A DNA stretch of 64,000 nucleotides from an uncultured Clostridia bacterium (GCA_934169775.1 CAKPOI010000002.1:1-64000); one strand, 5' to 3'; positions 1-9,539 are shown, numbered from the stretch's first letter. Program-made: numbers and translations. Notes: generated by a model from the letters alone, not told the origin.

Positions 1-1
1 T

Positions 2-1513
2 GATGGTTATTCTGGAACGAGTTTTACAAGACCTGCTTTTATGGAATTAATGGAACTTGCAGAACAAGGTAAAATTGGAACAATTATAGTAAAAGACCAT
101 TCAAGACTTGGTAGAAATAGGCTTATAGTTGGTCAATTATTAGAAGAAGATTTTGTAAGACTTAATGTTAGGTATATTGCAATAATGGACAATATTGATA
201 CTGACAAAGGACTTAATGACTTCTTGCCTATTCAAGATTGGTTTAATGAAATGCATGCAAAAAATACAAGTCAAAAAGTTAGAGCTGTAATGAAAAATAA
301 AGGTAATTCTGGTATACCTTTAACAACAAATCCACCTTTTGGATATAAAAAAGATGAGAACGATAAAAGTAAATGGATCATTGATGAAGCTGCAGCAAAA
401 ATTATAAAAAGAATATTTACTTTATTTATACAAGGCTCTACTCCTTCTCAGATAGCAAAAAAATTTACAGAAGAAGGAATAATGAATCCGACAGAATATC
501 ATCAAAGTTTAGGTATGAAAACACAAAATCCACTCTCAGAAGTAAAACATTATTGGTATCCAATAACAGTAACCAAAATATTAGATAGGCAGGAATATAT
601 AGGAGATACAATAAATTTTAGATATACCACTCGTTCTTTTAAAGATAAAACTAAAATAAAACTTCCAAAGGAGCAATGGAAAATATTTAAAAATACCCAC
701 GAGGCTATTATTGATGAAGAAACTTGGAATACAGCACAAAGACTTAGAGAGAATAAACAAAGACCTACTAGAACAGGTAAAATTAGCATATTCTCTGGTC
801 ATCTATTTTGTAGGGATTGTGGAGCTAAGCTTTATTATTGTACTGCTAATAATTTTACACCAGACAAAGATTTTTATAGATGTTCAAACTATAAAAACAA
901 TTCTACAAAATCTTGTACTAGCCATAATATAAAGGATATTGTATTAAGAGAATTAGTATTAGATAATATCAAGCAAGTAATATCTTATATTTCATCTTAT
1001 GAAGATTTATTTATAAAAGAAAAACTAGAAAATTCATTAGAAGAACAACGAAAAGAAGATATTGCAAATAAAAAACTATTATCTCAATATGAAAAAAGAG
1101 TAAAAGATATTGATAACTTAATACAGCATATTTATGAAGATAACATTTCTGGAAAAATTACTGATGATAGATTTGCAACTTTATCATTAAATTATGAAAG
1201 AGAACAAAAAGACTTAAAAGAAAAAATTAGTCATCTAGCTAATACTATCGATAAAACTAAACAAGAAAAAATAAATTTAACTACTTTTATTGATAAAGTT
1301 AAAAAATATACTGAAATCAAAGAATTAACACCAGAAATTGTAAATGAATTAATTGATAAAATATATGTATATCAACAAACAAAGCTGAATGGTAAGAAAT
1401 ATCAACAAATAGATATATATTATACAGGAGTTGGAATAATAGGTATTCCACTAACTGAGTATGAATTAGAAAATGCCTTTCAGCAAAGTATTAAAAATGC
1501 AAAAACAGCATAG
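2..1513 (+). CDS. Large serine recombinase, 5' end outside window
   Basis: Site-specific DNA recombinase of the resolvase/invertase superfamily that integrates, excises or inverts DNA. The frame is open to the window edge, where it reads DGYSGTSFTRPAF, a motif of the catalytic domain ahead of the first internal Met (base 41). The nucleophilic serine must therefore lie upstream of base 1. Next come the SRLGRN motif, a Recombinase domain (roughly residues 90-230 of the visible part), a zinc ribbon (CRDCG ... YRCSNY ... SCTSH) and a long coiled coil. This order is that of large serine integrases carried by ICEs, phages and the SCCmec/Tn4451 type. Its place at the window edge next to housekeeping genes (rnr, secG) suggests it is the terminal gene of an inserted element, but no attachment site could be fixed. 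Confidence 0.9.
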   Translation, partial: DGYSGTSFTRPAFMELMELAEQGKIGTIIVKDHSRLGRNRLIVGQLLEEDFVRLNVRYIAIMDNIDTDKGLNDFLPIQDWFNEMHAKNTSQKVRAVMKNKGNSGIPLTTNPPFGYKKDENDKSKWIIDEAAAKIIKRIFTLFIQGSTPSQIAKKFTEEGIMNPTEYHQSLGMKTQNPLSEVKHYWYPITVTKILDRQEYIGDTINFRYTTRSFKDKTKIKLPKEQWKIFKNTHEAIIDEETWNTAQRLRENKQRPTRTGKISIFSGHLFCRDCGAKLYYCTANNFTPDKDFYRCSNYKNNSTKSCTSHNIKDIVLRELVLDNIKQVISYISSYEDLFIKEKLENSLEEQRKEDIANKKLLSQYEKRVKDIDNLIQHIYEDNISGKITDDRFATLSLNYEREQKDLKEKISHLANTIDKTKQEKINLTTFIDKVKKYTEIKELTPEIVNELIDKIYVYQQTKLNGKKYQQIDIYYTGVGIIGIPLTEYELENAFQQSIKNAKTA

Positions 1514-1542
1514 TATTCAAACTATACTGTAAAACCAAAGGA

Positions 1543-1574
1543 GTACTTTTCAATAAATGTCCTTATTGAAAGTA
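1543..1574. repeat. Hairpin downstream of the recombinase
   Basis: The sequence GTACTTTTCAATAA is followed six bases later by TTATTGAAAGTAC, a near-perfect inverted repeat. There is no clear T-tract, so it is not a canonical terminator. It could mark the end of the recombinase transcript or lie near the element's attachment site. Confidence 0.45.
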
Positions 1575-1576
1575 CC

Positions 1577-1644
1577 CCTTCGGTAGTGTTTTTTTGCTCC
1601 GTCCCCAAAAGCAAAAGCATCAGCTCCGGCCCCCAAAAGCATCA
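1577..1644. repeat. Family A REP-like repeat, copy 1
   Basis: Contains the blocks cttcggtagtg, tttttttgctccgtcccc and aaaagcatcagctccgg that recur in four other intergenic spots of this window. It abuts the rnr stop codon directly. Read on the minus strand it begins TGATGCTTTTGGGGG. The core GGGGACGGAGC resembles the REP-type palindromes that often go with RAYT transposases, but no RAYT gene is in the window. Confidence 0.75.
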
Positions 1645-3759
1645 CTATACGATTTCAAAATCAATTTGCCTTAGTATTTTGCTGGCTGACTTAACTCTAA
1701 TTTTAATTTTATCTCCTATTTGGTAGGTTTTGTTTGTTTTTTCTCCAATTAGTCTTTTTCGATTTTCATCATATATAAAATATTCGTTTCCTAAGTCTTC
1801 AAATCTTATTAGGCCTTCTATTGTGTTAGGCAATTCCACAAAAATCCCAAATTGAGTAACAGATGAAACAATTCCTTCATATTCTTCCCCGATTTTGCCT
1901 TCCATGTATTCTGCCTTTTTCAAATCTTCACTTTCTCTTTCTACTTTTGTAGCGATTTTTTCTCTTTCAGATGATTCTCTTGCTCTATCTTCTGCTTTTT
2001 GCATATAGTCTGTTATCCATTTTTCTGGTACATCATAATTGTCTGCAATATATTCTGAGATTATTCTGTGTATAAATAAGTCTGGATATCTTCTTATTGG
2101 TGATGTAAAATGACAGTAGTATTTACTTGCTATTCCGAAATGCCCTTTATTTTCTGATTCATATTTTGCTACTTTTAGTGTTCTTAAAACAAGATTTGAT
2201 ACTACTTTTTCTTCTTCTTTTCCTTTTACTTGTTCTAGTATTTTTGAGAATTCTGTTGGATATACTTTTTCATTTGATATTTTTATTTGCATTCCAAAAT
2301 TAAATAAAAATTTATTTAGTTCTTTTACTTTGTCTATGTCTGGTTCTTCATGTACTCTATATATAAATGGTGATTGTAACCAATAAAATTTTTCTGCTAT
2401 TGTTTCATTTGCTGATAACATAAATTGTTCTATTATTTCATTACTAAATGATGTTTCGTATTTTCCTATATTTATTACTTTTCCTTCTTTGTCTAAATCT
2501 ATTTTGCTTTCTGGTATATCTAAATTTAGATATCCTTGTTCCATTCTCCTGTTTTTTAGTATTGTTGCTAATTCTGCCATTGTTTCAAAATCTTTTATAT
2601 ATGGTTTATATCTTTTTAATACCTCATCATCTGATTTATCTAGTATTTTTTGTACATCATGATAGTTCATTCTTTCTGTTACATTTATTATTCCTTTATA
2701 TACTTCTGATGATACTACTTTTCCTTGTTGATTTATTTCCATGCTACATGATAATGTAAATCTGTCTTGCCCTGCATTTAAACTACACAAGCCATTTGAT
2801 AGTTCTCGTGGTAACATTGGTATAACTCTTCCTAACATATAGATACTTGTTCCTCTTATTAATGCTTCATTGTCTAATAATGAGTTTTCTTTTACATAGT
2901 GGCTTACATCTGCTATGTGTACATCTAAACGATAGTTTCCGTTTTCTAATTTGATTACTCTTACAGCATCATCTAGATCTTTTGCATCTTCTCCATCTAT
3001 TGTAAAGATTATGTCTTTTCTATGGTCTATTCTGTTTGATATATCTTTTTGGTCTATTTTATCTCCATATTTTTGTGCTTCTTTTACTACTGGTTCTGGA
3101 AATTTTGATGGTAATCTATATTCTTTTATTAATGATAGCATGTCTACACCTGCTTCATTTGGTTTTCCTAATATTTCTATTATTTTTCCTTCTGCCTTTT
3201 TATCACTTTTTGGATATTTTGTTATTTCTACTAATACTTTATGCCCATCTCTTGCTTTCCCAAAATTTGTTTTTGAGATAAATATATCTGTTCCAAAGTT
3301 TTTATCATCTGGTACTACAAATCCAAAGTTTCGATTGTTTTGAAATGTTCCTACTACTGTGTCTTTTTCGTGTTTTATGATCCTTTTTATTTTTCCTTCT
3401 GCTTTTTTTAGTTTGTTCTTTTCTTCTAATATTTCTACTAATACTTTGTCTCCATTTAACGCATTATTTGTGTTTTCTTTTGATATATATATTTCATCAT
3501 CTTCTCCTATATTTACAAATCCAAATCCTTTGGCATTTTTTCTGAATGTTCCCTCTTTGTATTCTTCTTCTATAACTCTATATCTGTTTTTGTGATTTTT
3601 TCCTATTTTGAATTCTTTTTCTAGTTCTGCTATTGCTTCTTGAAATTGTGGGTACTCTTTTTTTGGTACTCCTAGTATTATTGCTATTTCTTTTGCCTTC
3701 ATTGGCTTGTATTCTGGATCTTTCATGAACCCTAGTATTATTTCTGCTTTTTTAGTCAT
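1645..3759 (-). CDS. rnr: Ribonuclease R
   Basis: Processive 3'-5' exoribonuclease of the RNase II/RNB family. It degrades structured RNA and helps with rRNA and trans-translation quality control. About 704 residues, usual for Gram-positive RNase R. An N-terminal winged-helix and two cold-shock domains come first. The RNB core contains FTIDGEDAKDLDDAV (metal-binding Asp cluster), and a C-terminal S1 domain contains YEGIVSSVTQFGIFVEL. The start is ATG at 3759, reading MTKKAEIILGF, preceded by GGAAGGAG. The longer frame to 3909 would translate a REP-like repeat and is rejected. It lies downstream of secG, a common Gram-positive order. Confidence 0.96.
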   Translation of the reverse strand: MTKKAEIILGFMKDPEYKPMKAKEIAIILGVPKKEYPQFQEAIAELEKEFKIGKNHKNRYRVIEEEYKEGTFRKNAKGFGFVNIGEDDEIYISKENTNNALNGDKVLVEILEEKNKLKKAEGKIKRIIKHEKDTVVGTFQNNRNFGFVVPDDKNFGTDIFISKTNFGKARDGHKVLVEITKYPKSDKKAEGKIIEILGKPNEAGVDMLSLIKEYRLPSKFPEPVVKEAQKYGDKIDQKDISNRIDHRKDIIFTIDGEDAKDLDDAVRVIKLENGNYRLDVHIADVSHYVKENSLLDNEALIRGTSIYMLGRVIPMLPRELSNGLCSLNAGQDRFTLSCSMEINQQGKVVSSEVYKGIINVTERMNYHDVQKILDKSDDEVLKRYKPYIKDFETMAELATILKNRRMEQGYLNLDIPESKIDLDKEGKVINIGKYETSFSNEIIEQFMLSANETIAEKFYWLQSPFIYRVHEEPDIDKVKELNKFLFNFGMQIKISNEKVYPTEFSKILEQVKGKEEEKVVSNLVLRTLKVAKYESENKGHFGIASKYYCHFTSPIRRYPDLFIHRIISEYIADNYDVPEKWITDYMQKAEDRARESSEREKIATKVERESEDLKKAEYMEGKIGEEYEGIVSSVTQFGIFVELPNTIEGLIRFEDLGNEYFIYDENRKRLIGEKTNKTYQIGDKIKIRVKSASKILRQIDFEIV

Positions 3760-3774
3760 TGTTTTCTCCTTCCT

Positions 3775-3906
3775 TTTTGGAATCTTGGGACGGAGCTGAT
3801 GATTTTGGGACGGAGCTGATGCTTTTGGGGACGGAGCAAGAAAAACACTGCCTTCGGTAGTGTTTTTTTGCTCCGTCCCCAAAAGCATCAGCTCCGTCCC
3901 AAAAAT
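3775..3906. repeat. Family A REP-like repeat, copy 2 (double hairpin)
   Basis: Two gggacggagctgat units and one ggggacggagc unit on the left are mirrored by gctccgtccccaaaag and agctccgtccc on the right. They meet around a short centre (acactgccttcggtagtg) and can form one long cruciform or hairpin. It fills the secG-rnr gap and starts a few bases after the secG stop. It may also act as a terminator or an mRNA 3'-end stabiliser. Confidence 0.75.
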
Positions 3907-3914
3907 CACCTAGC

Positions 3915-4163
3915 TTATGCCATGTATAATATTCCTAAAGCAATTGATAATATTGCAAATATTATAGCTAATATTATTGTCCATCTTTTTTGTTTTCCTT
4001 CTTTTGTTCTTCCTTTATTTTTTTCATAGAAGTTGTTTGTTGATGAACCTGTTATTGTTGATGATAATCCTCCATCTTCTTTTGTTTGAATTAATGCTAA
4101 TATAATCATGGCTATTGCGATTATAAAATATACAACTGTTAATATTGTTTTTGCTATTCCCAT
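3915..4163 (-). CDS. secG: Preprotein translocase subunit SecG
   Basis: Small auxiliary subunit of the SecYEG channel in the plasma membrane that assists SecA-driven export. 82 residues with two membrane segments (about 5-23 and 60-80). They are separated by a polar loop with the family pattern LIQTKEDGGLSSTITGSS. An AGGGAGGA ribosome binding site sits in front of the ATG. It is followed by rnr across a REP-like repeat. Length, topology and the conserved loop fit SecG well. Confidence 0.93.
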   Translation of the reverse strand: MGIAKTILTVVYFIIAIAMIILALIQTKEDGGLSSTITGSSTNNFYEKNKGRTKEGKQKRWTIILAIIFAILSIALGILYMA

Positions 4164-4243
4164 TCTTTATTTTTCCTCCCTATTTTTTCCTGTTTGATTT
4201 TCTTGAAATATTCTATCATATATTTATTGAAATTGCAAATATT

Positions 4244-4894
4244 TTATTGATTTTTTGTAAAATCTATCTTATTATTTGCTTTTTTTCTTATTCTCTGTAT
4301 TGCATTGTCAATTGATTTTACAGGTGTATCAAATCTTTTAGCTATGATTTCATAGCTTTCACCTATAACTAATCTATCTAGTACTTGTTTTTCAAATTTA
4401 CTTAATGATGATGTTATTGTTTGTCTTATTTCTTTATAATATTCTTTTTTCATCATTGTTTCTAATGGATCTTCTATTGTTTTATTATTATATGTTTCTA
4501 ATAACTCTGTACCGTCATCTTCATTTGCATATGCTGATGTGTTTAATGAAATACATGAATTTAATGGTATGTGTTTTTGTCTTGTTGATGTTTTTATTGC
4601 TGTTATTAGTTGCCTTTCTATACACATATTTGCAAATGTTTTGAATTTGTTTTGTTTTTGTGTATCAAAACTTTTTATTGCTTTATATAGTCCTATCATT
4701 CCTTCTTGTATTATGTCTTCTTTTTCTGCTCCTATTATAAAGTATTTGTTTACTTTATTATTTACCAATGGCTTGTACTTATTTAGTAAATATGTTAATG
4801 CTTGCTCATTTCCATTTTTTATTTCTACTATAATTTCCTCATCTTTTATATCTTTGTATTTGTCTGTTGTATAGTATATATTTTGATTTTGCAT
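4244..4894 (-). CDS. sigH: RNA polymerase sporulation sigma factor SigH
   Basis: Sigma-70 family factor that directs RNA polymerase to early sporulation and stationary-phase promoters. 216 residues, the usual SigH length. Region 2 is seen in EDIIQEGMIGLYKAIKSFD and FKTFANMCIERQLITAIK. Region 4 (LSKFEKQVLDRLVIGESY followed by a helix-turn-helix) lies near the C-terminus. A strong GGAGG stands before the ATG. The gene is in the same direction as secG and the upstream GH18 gene. In other Bacillota sigH lies near rplL/secE, so the secG neighbourhood here is different. Confidence 0.94.
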   Translation of the reverse strand: MQNQNIYYTTDKYKDIKDEEIIVEIKNGNEQALTYLLNKYKPLVNNKVNKYFIIGAEKEDIIQEGMIGLYKAIKSFDTQKQNKFKTFANMCIERQLITAIKTSTRQKHIPLNSCISLNTSAYANEDDGTELLETYNNKTIEDPLETMMKKEYYKEIRQTITSSLSKFEKQVLDRLVIGESYEIIAKRFDTPVKSIDNAIQRIRKKANNKIDFTKNQ

Positions 4895-4937
4895 ATGTCC
4901 TTAAATACCTCCAAATGTAACATTTTGCTTATTATAT

Positions 4938-6632
4938 TTATTTTAAAGCTTCCTTAAATAAATTCCAAACATCATCTGTTTCCATTCCTTTTTCCCATGA
5001 TGCTAATCCACCTAATTTGTATTTAGAAATTAGACTTACTTTTTCTTTTAATGATTTTAGATCTTCTATCCACATTTTCTTTAGATTATTTCCATCTTTG
5101 TATTCTACATAATATTGTTTTAACTTGTCGTCCCATTGTTTTTCTACATCTGATGGAATTGTTCTGTCTATGTCTTTCATTGATACTACTGATTTTTTGG
5201 TTACTTTTCCTGAGCTGTCTTCTGTCCATAATCTAGTGTATAATGGTACTGCTAATATTAATTTTTCTGGTTCTACTTCTTCTGTTTCTAAAAATTTCTT
5301 TAATCCTAATTCTACCCAGTCATATCCTGCTGTTGTTCCTGCTTTTGTGCTTGAATCTCCATATTCATCATATGCCATAAATATAATATAATCTGCTACA
5401 TCTCCTATTACATGTCTATCAAAACATAATGACCATGTGTCACTTCCGTCTGGAGCTGTTACATCTACTGATAATACTAGTCCTAATTCTTTCATTCTTG
5501 GCTCTAGTTCTATAATAAATCTTGAATACATGTCTTTGTCGTCTTTTCTCATGTTTTCAAAGTCTATGTTTATTCCATCTAGTTTGTATTTTATACATAC
5601 ATTTACTATTGATTCTATTAATTTTTTTCTGTTTTCATAGCTTTTCATTATTTTTGATGTTGTTTCCATCATTTGATTGTCTCCTGCATTTTGAAGCATT
5701 GGCCATACTTTAAAATTGTTATTACGTGCCCATTCTAAATATGCTTGTCCTCTTGTTCCTATGTTTTCTACTAATTTTCCGTTTTTATCAATACTGAAAA
5801 ATGATGGTGATACTACATTTACTCCGTCTATTTGTGTACTTGCTCTATCTGGTGCTGTTGCTACTTGTGAATAATAATCCCATACTAGATTTACTTTTCC
5901 TTGGATTTGTTTTTCTTCTTCCATATTTTGTCTTGTTGTAACTTCATTTGCTAGTTTATTTGATTTTATATATCCTATTTTTCCATCTTCTGTTCTTATT
6001 TTTGTATAGCCTTTTTCACTTGATATTATTATTACACATTCTCCTTTTTTTACTCTATCTATTGTTTTTGCTATAAATTTTGTGCTTGATTTTACTGGTT
6101 GATTTGTTTTTATTACTGCCTTTTTTTGTTCTTTACTTAATGAGTCTATAACTAATGTTTTTGTATCTTCTATGTGATTTATTTCTATATCATATACATC
6201 TTTTAATTCTGAAATTGGTAAATAAATTGTGTCATCTTTTTTTATTGCATGTGCATATGTCGTTTTTTCTGATCCGTTTATTGTTACTACATTTTTTTCA
6301 AATCCTATTTCTGCTATTTTTTTATTGTATGTTGTTATTATTTCTTCTGTTTCTTTGTCTTCATATATGTATTTGTCAAAAAAGTTTCCTAAGTCTTGTT
6401 TTGAAATATATATTTCTCCATTTTCTATTAATATTTCTTTTTTTAAATTTCCTGTTACATTTTTGTTGTTTATTACTAAATTTGTTGTTTTATTTTTTCC
6501 TAAAATTATGTAATCATTTGCTATATATGCTATTATTCCTATTACTATTATTGCCACTATTATTAATAATATTTTTTTTCTTTTCTTTTTTGCTGTTCCT
6601 TTTATTGTTGTTGCTTCTTTTGCATGTCTCAT
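4938..6632 (-). CDS. Membrane-anchored GH18 hydrolase with SH3 domain (spore cortex/coat type)
   Basis: Predicted glycoside hydrolase of family 18, related to the SleL/YaaH/YdhD enzymes that act on peptidoglycan or chitin-like glycans. One N-terminal membrane helix (about residues 20-42) follows a basic start. A copper-amine-oxidase-N-like stalk comes next (about 50-165), then a bacterial SH3 domain (about 185-230) and the GH18 barrel (about 245-560). The barrel holds DGINIDFEN, with the catalytic Glu in the DxxDxDxE-like position, and IIFMAYDEYGDSS. It sits directly upstream of sigH on the minus strand and faces away from the cotJ coat operon. A role in spore wall remodelling or germination is inferred. 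Confidence 0.88.
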   Translation of the reverse strand: MRHAKEATTIKGTAKKKRKKILLIIVAIIVIGIIAYIANDYIILGKNKTTNLVINNKNVTGNLKKEILIENGEIYISKQDLGNFFDKYIYEDKETEEIITTYNKKIAEIGFEKNVVTINGSEKTTYAHAIKKDDTIYLPISELKDVYDIEINHIEDTKTLVIDSLSKEQKKAVIKTNQPVKSSTKFIAKTIDRVKKGECVIIISSEKGYTKIRTEDGKIGYIKSNKLANEVTTRQNMEEEKQIQGKVNLVWDYYSQVATAPDRASTQIDGVNVVSPSFFSIDKNGKLVENIGTRGQAYLEWARNNNFKVWPMLQNAGDNQMMETTSKIMKSYENRKKLIESIVNVCIKYKLDGINIDFENMRKDDKDMYSRFIIELEPRMKELGLVLSVDVTAPDGSDTWSLCFDRHVIGDVADYIIFMAYDEYGDSSTKAGTTAGYDWVELGLKKFLETEEVEPEKLILAVPLYTRLWTEDSSGKVTKKSVVSMKDIDRTIPSDVEKQWDDKLKQYYVEYKDGNNLKKMWIEDLKSLKEKVSLISKYKLGGLASWEKGMETDDVWNLFKEALK

Positions 6633-6798
6633 TTTTGTATCATTCCTTTCTGTTTTCTTAACTTTTTCTCTTATATTATGTGATTTCTTTACTTATGGCC
6701 TTAGTATATCATATATTTTTGTTTTTTACTACTTTTTTTTTAATTATTTTAGAATTCTTCTATTTTTTATATATTTGTCGCATTTTATTTTTTATGTG

Positions 6799-6806
6799 CA
6801 TATAAT
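6799..6806 (+). promoter_or_regulatory. Possible sporulation-sigma -10 element of cotJ
   Basis: CATATAAT stands 23 bases before the cotJA ATG. It matches the -10 shape of SigE/SigK promoters (CATA...T). A weak GCATTTT lies about 12 bases upstream. Control by a mother-cell sigma factor is expected for cotJ but is inferred from this single box. Confidence 0.4.
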
Positions 6807-6829
6807 GTCATTAAAAGGAGGAATTTTAA

Positions 6830-7192
6830 ATGTTTAGAAAAAGTAGAAATTGTTGCTGTATGAATAATAGCATTGATAATAATTGTAATAATACAGAAAA
6901 CATATTAGAAGATACATGTGATAATGTTGTTTCTTACTCAGATGATATGTATGATAGTTGTAATTGTGGTTTTGATGAAGATCTTAGCCTTTTCCCAGAA
7001 AATCCTATGTTAGCTCAAAGTTATGTTCCTATTCAATATATGGATAAAACTTTTAAGCCTTGTGTTGGTTTAAAAATGGGAACTATTTTTCCAGAATTGG
7101 TTAGTCCTTATTTTCCTGGGCAATCTATGGAAGAAATTAATTATATTTCAGAAAAAAATGAAATTGGAAAGGGGTGCAATAAATGTTGTTAG
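6830..7192 (+). CDS. cotJA: Spore coat protein CotJA
   Basis: Small protein of the spore coat, made in the mother cell. 120 residues, longer than most CotJA proteins because of a Cys/Asn/Asp-rich N-terminal half (RKSRNCCCMNNS). The family core follows: SYVPIQYMDKTFKP, then GLKMGTIFPELVSPYFPGQS. A strong AAAGGAGG precedes the ATG. It overlaps cotJB by 10 bases and heads a three-gene operon. The Cys clusters at both ends (CCC and CNKCC) may cross-link in the coat. Confidence 0.9.
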   Translation: MFRKSRNCCCMNNSIDNNCNNTENILEDTCDNVVSYSDDMYDSCNCGFDEDLSLFPENPMLAQSYVPIQYMDKTFKPCVGLKMGTIFPELVSPYFPGQSMEEINYISEKNEIGKGCNKCC

Positions 7193-7593
7193 ATGAAAAT
7201 AGAAATTGTAATTGTGGAATGAATAATATGAATTCTTTTGCACCTTCTGCTGTTGCTGATTCTACTACTTGTGGTGTTGATGAGGGTACTGTTCTTGCTG
7301 TTGATTCTCAAAAAGTTTTTTCTGATTCTACCAGAAGAGTTAATTGTGAAGCTAGACGTGATATGATGGAACAAATTCGTTGCTTAGAATTTGCTATCAC
7401 AGAACTTGCTCTTTATTTAGATACTCATCCTACTGATGAAAAGGCTCTTTGCTTACACAGAAAATATTGCAAAGAATGTAAAGAATGTAAAGATAAATAT
7501 CAAAAGGTGTTTGGTCCTTTAACTATTCAATATCCTTGTAACAAATGGAGATGGCTTGAAGAACCTTGGCCTTGGGAAAGGGGGAATTTCTAA
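7183..7593 (+). CDS. cotJB: Spore coat protein CotJB
   Basis: Coat protein that normally works with CotJA and CotJC. The conserved CotJB core occupies the C-terminal half: LECAITELALYLDTHP-like sequence (here LEFAITELALYLDTHPTD), then CKECKECKDKY and a closing W-rich stretch (KWRWLEEPWPWE). The N-terminal half is a Ser/Thr-rich extension not seen in short CotJB proteins. The start at 7183 is preceded by GGAAAGGGG inside the cotJA end. The stop overlaps the cotJC start as TAATG, which predicts translational coupling. Confidence 0.92.
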   Translation: MLLDENRNCNCGMNNMNSFAPSAVADSTTCGVDEGTVLAVDSQKVFSDSTRRVNCEARRDMMEQIRCLEFAITELALYLDTHPTDEKALCLHRKYCKECKECKDKYQKVFGPLTIQYPCNKWRWLEEPWPWERGNF

Positions 7594-8183
7594 TGTGGAC
7601 TTATAATAAAACTTTACAATATCCTATTAATATTAAATGTCCGGATCCTCGCCTTGCTAAAGTTATTATTTCTCAATATGGTGGTCCTGATGGTGAACTT
7701 GCTGCTTCTTTACGTTATCTTTCTCAACGTTTTGGGATGCCTGATCAAAAGGCTAAAGCTATTTTAAATGATATAGGTACAGAGGAATTAGCTCATTTAG
7801 AAATGGTTGGTACTATTGTTCATCAATTAACTAAAGGTGCTTCTATAGAAGAAATTGAAAAAGCTGGTTTAGGACCATATTATACAGATCATGGTGTTGA
7901 TGTATATCCTCAATCTGCTGCTGGCGCTCCTTTTAATGCAAATTGTTTAGCTTGCAAAGGTGATCCTATTGCTAATTTGCAAGAAGATTTAGCTGCAGAA
8001 CAAAAGGCTAGAGCTACTTATGAAAAACTAATTGACTTGTGTCGTGATAATCCAGATGTTATTGATCCTCTTAGATATTTACGTGAAAGAGAAGTTGTTC
8101 ACTTCCAAAGATTTGGAGAAGCTCTTCGTGGGGTTCAAGATAAATTGGCTGAAAAAAAATTTTATATGAATAATTGTAATTAA
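7593..8183 (+). CDS. cotJC: Spore coat protein CotJC (manganese-catalase family)
   Basis: Coat protein of the manganese catalase/ferritin-like fold. 196 residues. The di-metal ligands are visible as E in TEELAHLEMV, with a matching E/H pair in AAEQKARATYE and REREVVHFQRF. A possible role is peroxide removal in the coat; structural use is also possible. The start was moved to ATG 7593, reading MWTYNKTLQYPI, which overlaps the cotJB stop and follows GAAAGGGGG. An upstream TTG in the same frame lacks a ribosome site. Confidence 0.95.
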   Translation: MWTYNKTLQYPINIKCPDPRLAKVIISQYGGPDGELAASLRYLSQRFGMPDQKAKAILNDIGTEELAHLEMVGTIVHQLTKGASIEEIEKAGLGPYYTDHGVDVYPQSAAGAPFNANCLACKGDPIANLQEDLAAEQKARATYEKLIDLCRDNPDVIDPLRYLREREVVHFQRFGEALRGVQDKLAEKKFYMNNCN

Positions 8184-8189
8184 TACTAA

Positions 8190-8217
8190 CAGAGACTGCT
8201 GAAAAAGCAGCCTCTTT
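8190..8217. terminator. Rho-independent terminator after cotJC
   Basis: AGAGACTGCT, a GAAAA loop and AGCAGCCTCT are followed by TTTT. The ten-base stem has one mismatch. It ends the cotJABC operon and may also serve the convergent ABC transporter operon. Confidence 0.85.
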
Positions 8218-8393
8218 TCTGAGTATTTAATTATTGTTTTTCATTCTTTCCTTTGTTTTATTATTTCAAATACCTCATCCATAATATCTTTATTAGGAAA
8301 TACTGACGAAATTGTACCAGTTTAATATTTTTTTCATGTTTTTATCCTGCTATTTTTAATCTATTTTTTTCCTGTATAAGTCTATAAAATGAT

Positions 8394-9539
8394 TTAATTT
8401 ACAATTCTTTTTTTCTTGCTAATAAAATTTGTTAAAGTAATAAAAATTATGCAAAATGCTATGATTATAGCAGTATTAATTAATAAAGGTCTAATATTAC
8501 TAAAATTAAAAACTTCCATGTCTTTAATTAGTTCATTATTAGAAACAAAATAATATGTAGGTAATATATGTGCTATTTTAATAACATAATTTGGCATATA
8601 ATTAAATGGAACAAAACATCCACATAAAAATGAAGAACCTAATGCAACAACATTTACAATACCTCCTATTGCATTTTTATTTTGAGTAATATTTCCAATT
8701 AAAAAACCTATTATTAAACTACATATTGCATATACAAAAGAATTTATTATAAAAGCTATACCATTTGAGCTTAGCATTAAATCTTTAAATAATACTAAAC
8801 TTAGAATCATGTAAAGTAACCACATTGCAAATATAACACTTGAAGCTGATAACAGTACAATTCTATTATATTTTTTTAAACTATAACTACTAATTATTGT
8901 TCTTTTATTAACATTTTTTTCTTTTAAGCTCGCCAAAATCATACTAATACAATAAACACATCCTGCTAAAAATGCATAATTTAAAAAATTGAAATATCTA
9001 GTAGCTGCACTTAACTTTGATGTATCTAAATTTGTTTTTAATTCTACTTTTGTATCAATATCAGCAGCTTCATTAATTTTATTAATTAGTTCTTCGTTTT
9101 TATAATAATCTTTATATACAAGTGCCAGTTTTACATACTTTTCTACTAGCATCTTACTATATGATGAATATTCATCTCCACTTGATTTATATTCTATTAC
9201 TGGTAATTTTCCTGTTAAGATATCTTTTTCAAAATTTTCTGGAATATATATTACATAATTTATATCTCTATAAAAGATTGCATCATTAATTGCATCTTGA
9301 TTTTTTTCATCAACACTAACTTCTTTTGAATGTTCTTTTATATATTTTTCTAAGCCATTTGATATTGTACTTCCTGTATCATTATTTATAACAAGTATAC
9401 TTGGTTTTGTTTCTTCAAAACTTGTTACATTTTTACTTGTTTGATTAAGTACTGTTATTGATAAAAGTACAATAGTATATAATATTAACATTCCTTTTAG
9501 TTTATTTAATATTTTTAATACAGTTTTAAATACTATCAT
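8394..9539 (-). CDS. ABC-2 type transporter permease
   Basis: Membrane subunit of an ABC exporter. 381 residues with the ABC-2/YhgE-like layout: one N-terminal helix (about 15-30), a large extracytoplasmic loop (about 30-180) and five to six helices in the C-terminal half. It overlaps the preceding permease by 14 bases, so the two are translated together and likely form a heterodimer with the ATPase upstream. The substrate cannot be read from the sequence; drugs, peptides or polysaccharides are all known for this class. Confidence 0.85.
   Translation of the reverse strand: MIVFKTVLKILNKLKGMLILYTIVLLSITVLNQTSKNVTSFEETKPSILVINNDTGSTISNGLEKYIKEHSKEVSVDEKNQDAINDAIFYRDINYVIYIPENFEKDILTGKLPVIEYKSSGDEYSSYSKMLVEKYVKLALVYKDYYKNEELINKINEAADIDTKVELKTNLDTSKLSAATRYFNFLNYAFLAGCVYCISMILASLKEKNVNKRTIISSYSLKKYNRIVLLSASSVIFAMWLLYMILSLVLFKDLMLSSNGIAFIINSFVYAICSLIIGFLIGNITQNKNAIGGIVNVVALGSSFLCGCFVPFNYMPNYVIKIAHILPTYYFVSNNELIKDMEVFNFSNIRPLLINTAIIIAFCIIFITLTNFISKKKRIVN

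Noticed and set aside
3760..3909. 50-residue N-terminal extension of RNase R
   Set aside because: It is a translation of the REP-like repeat. The ribosome site and family start point to ATG 3759.
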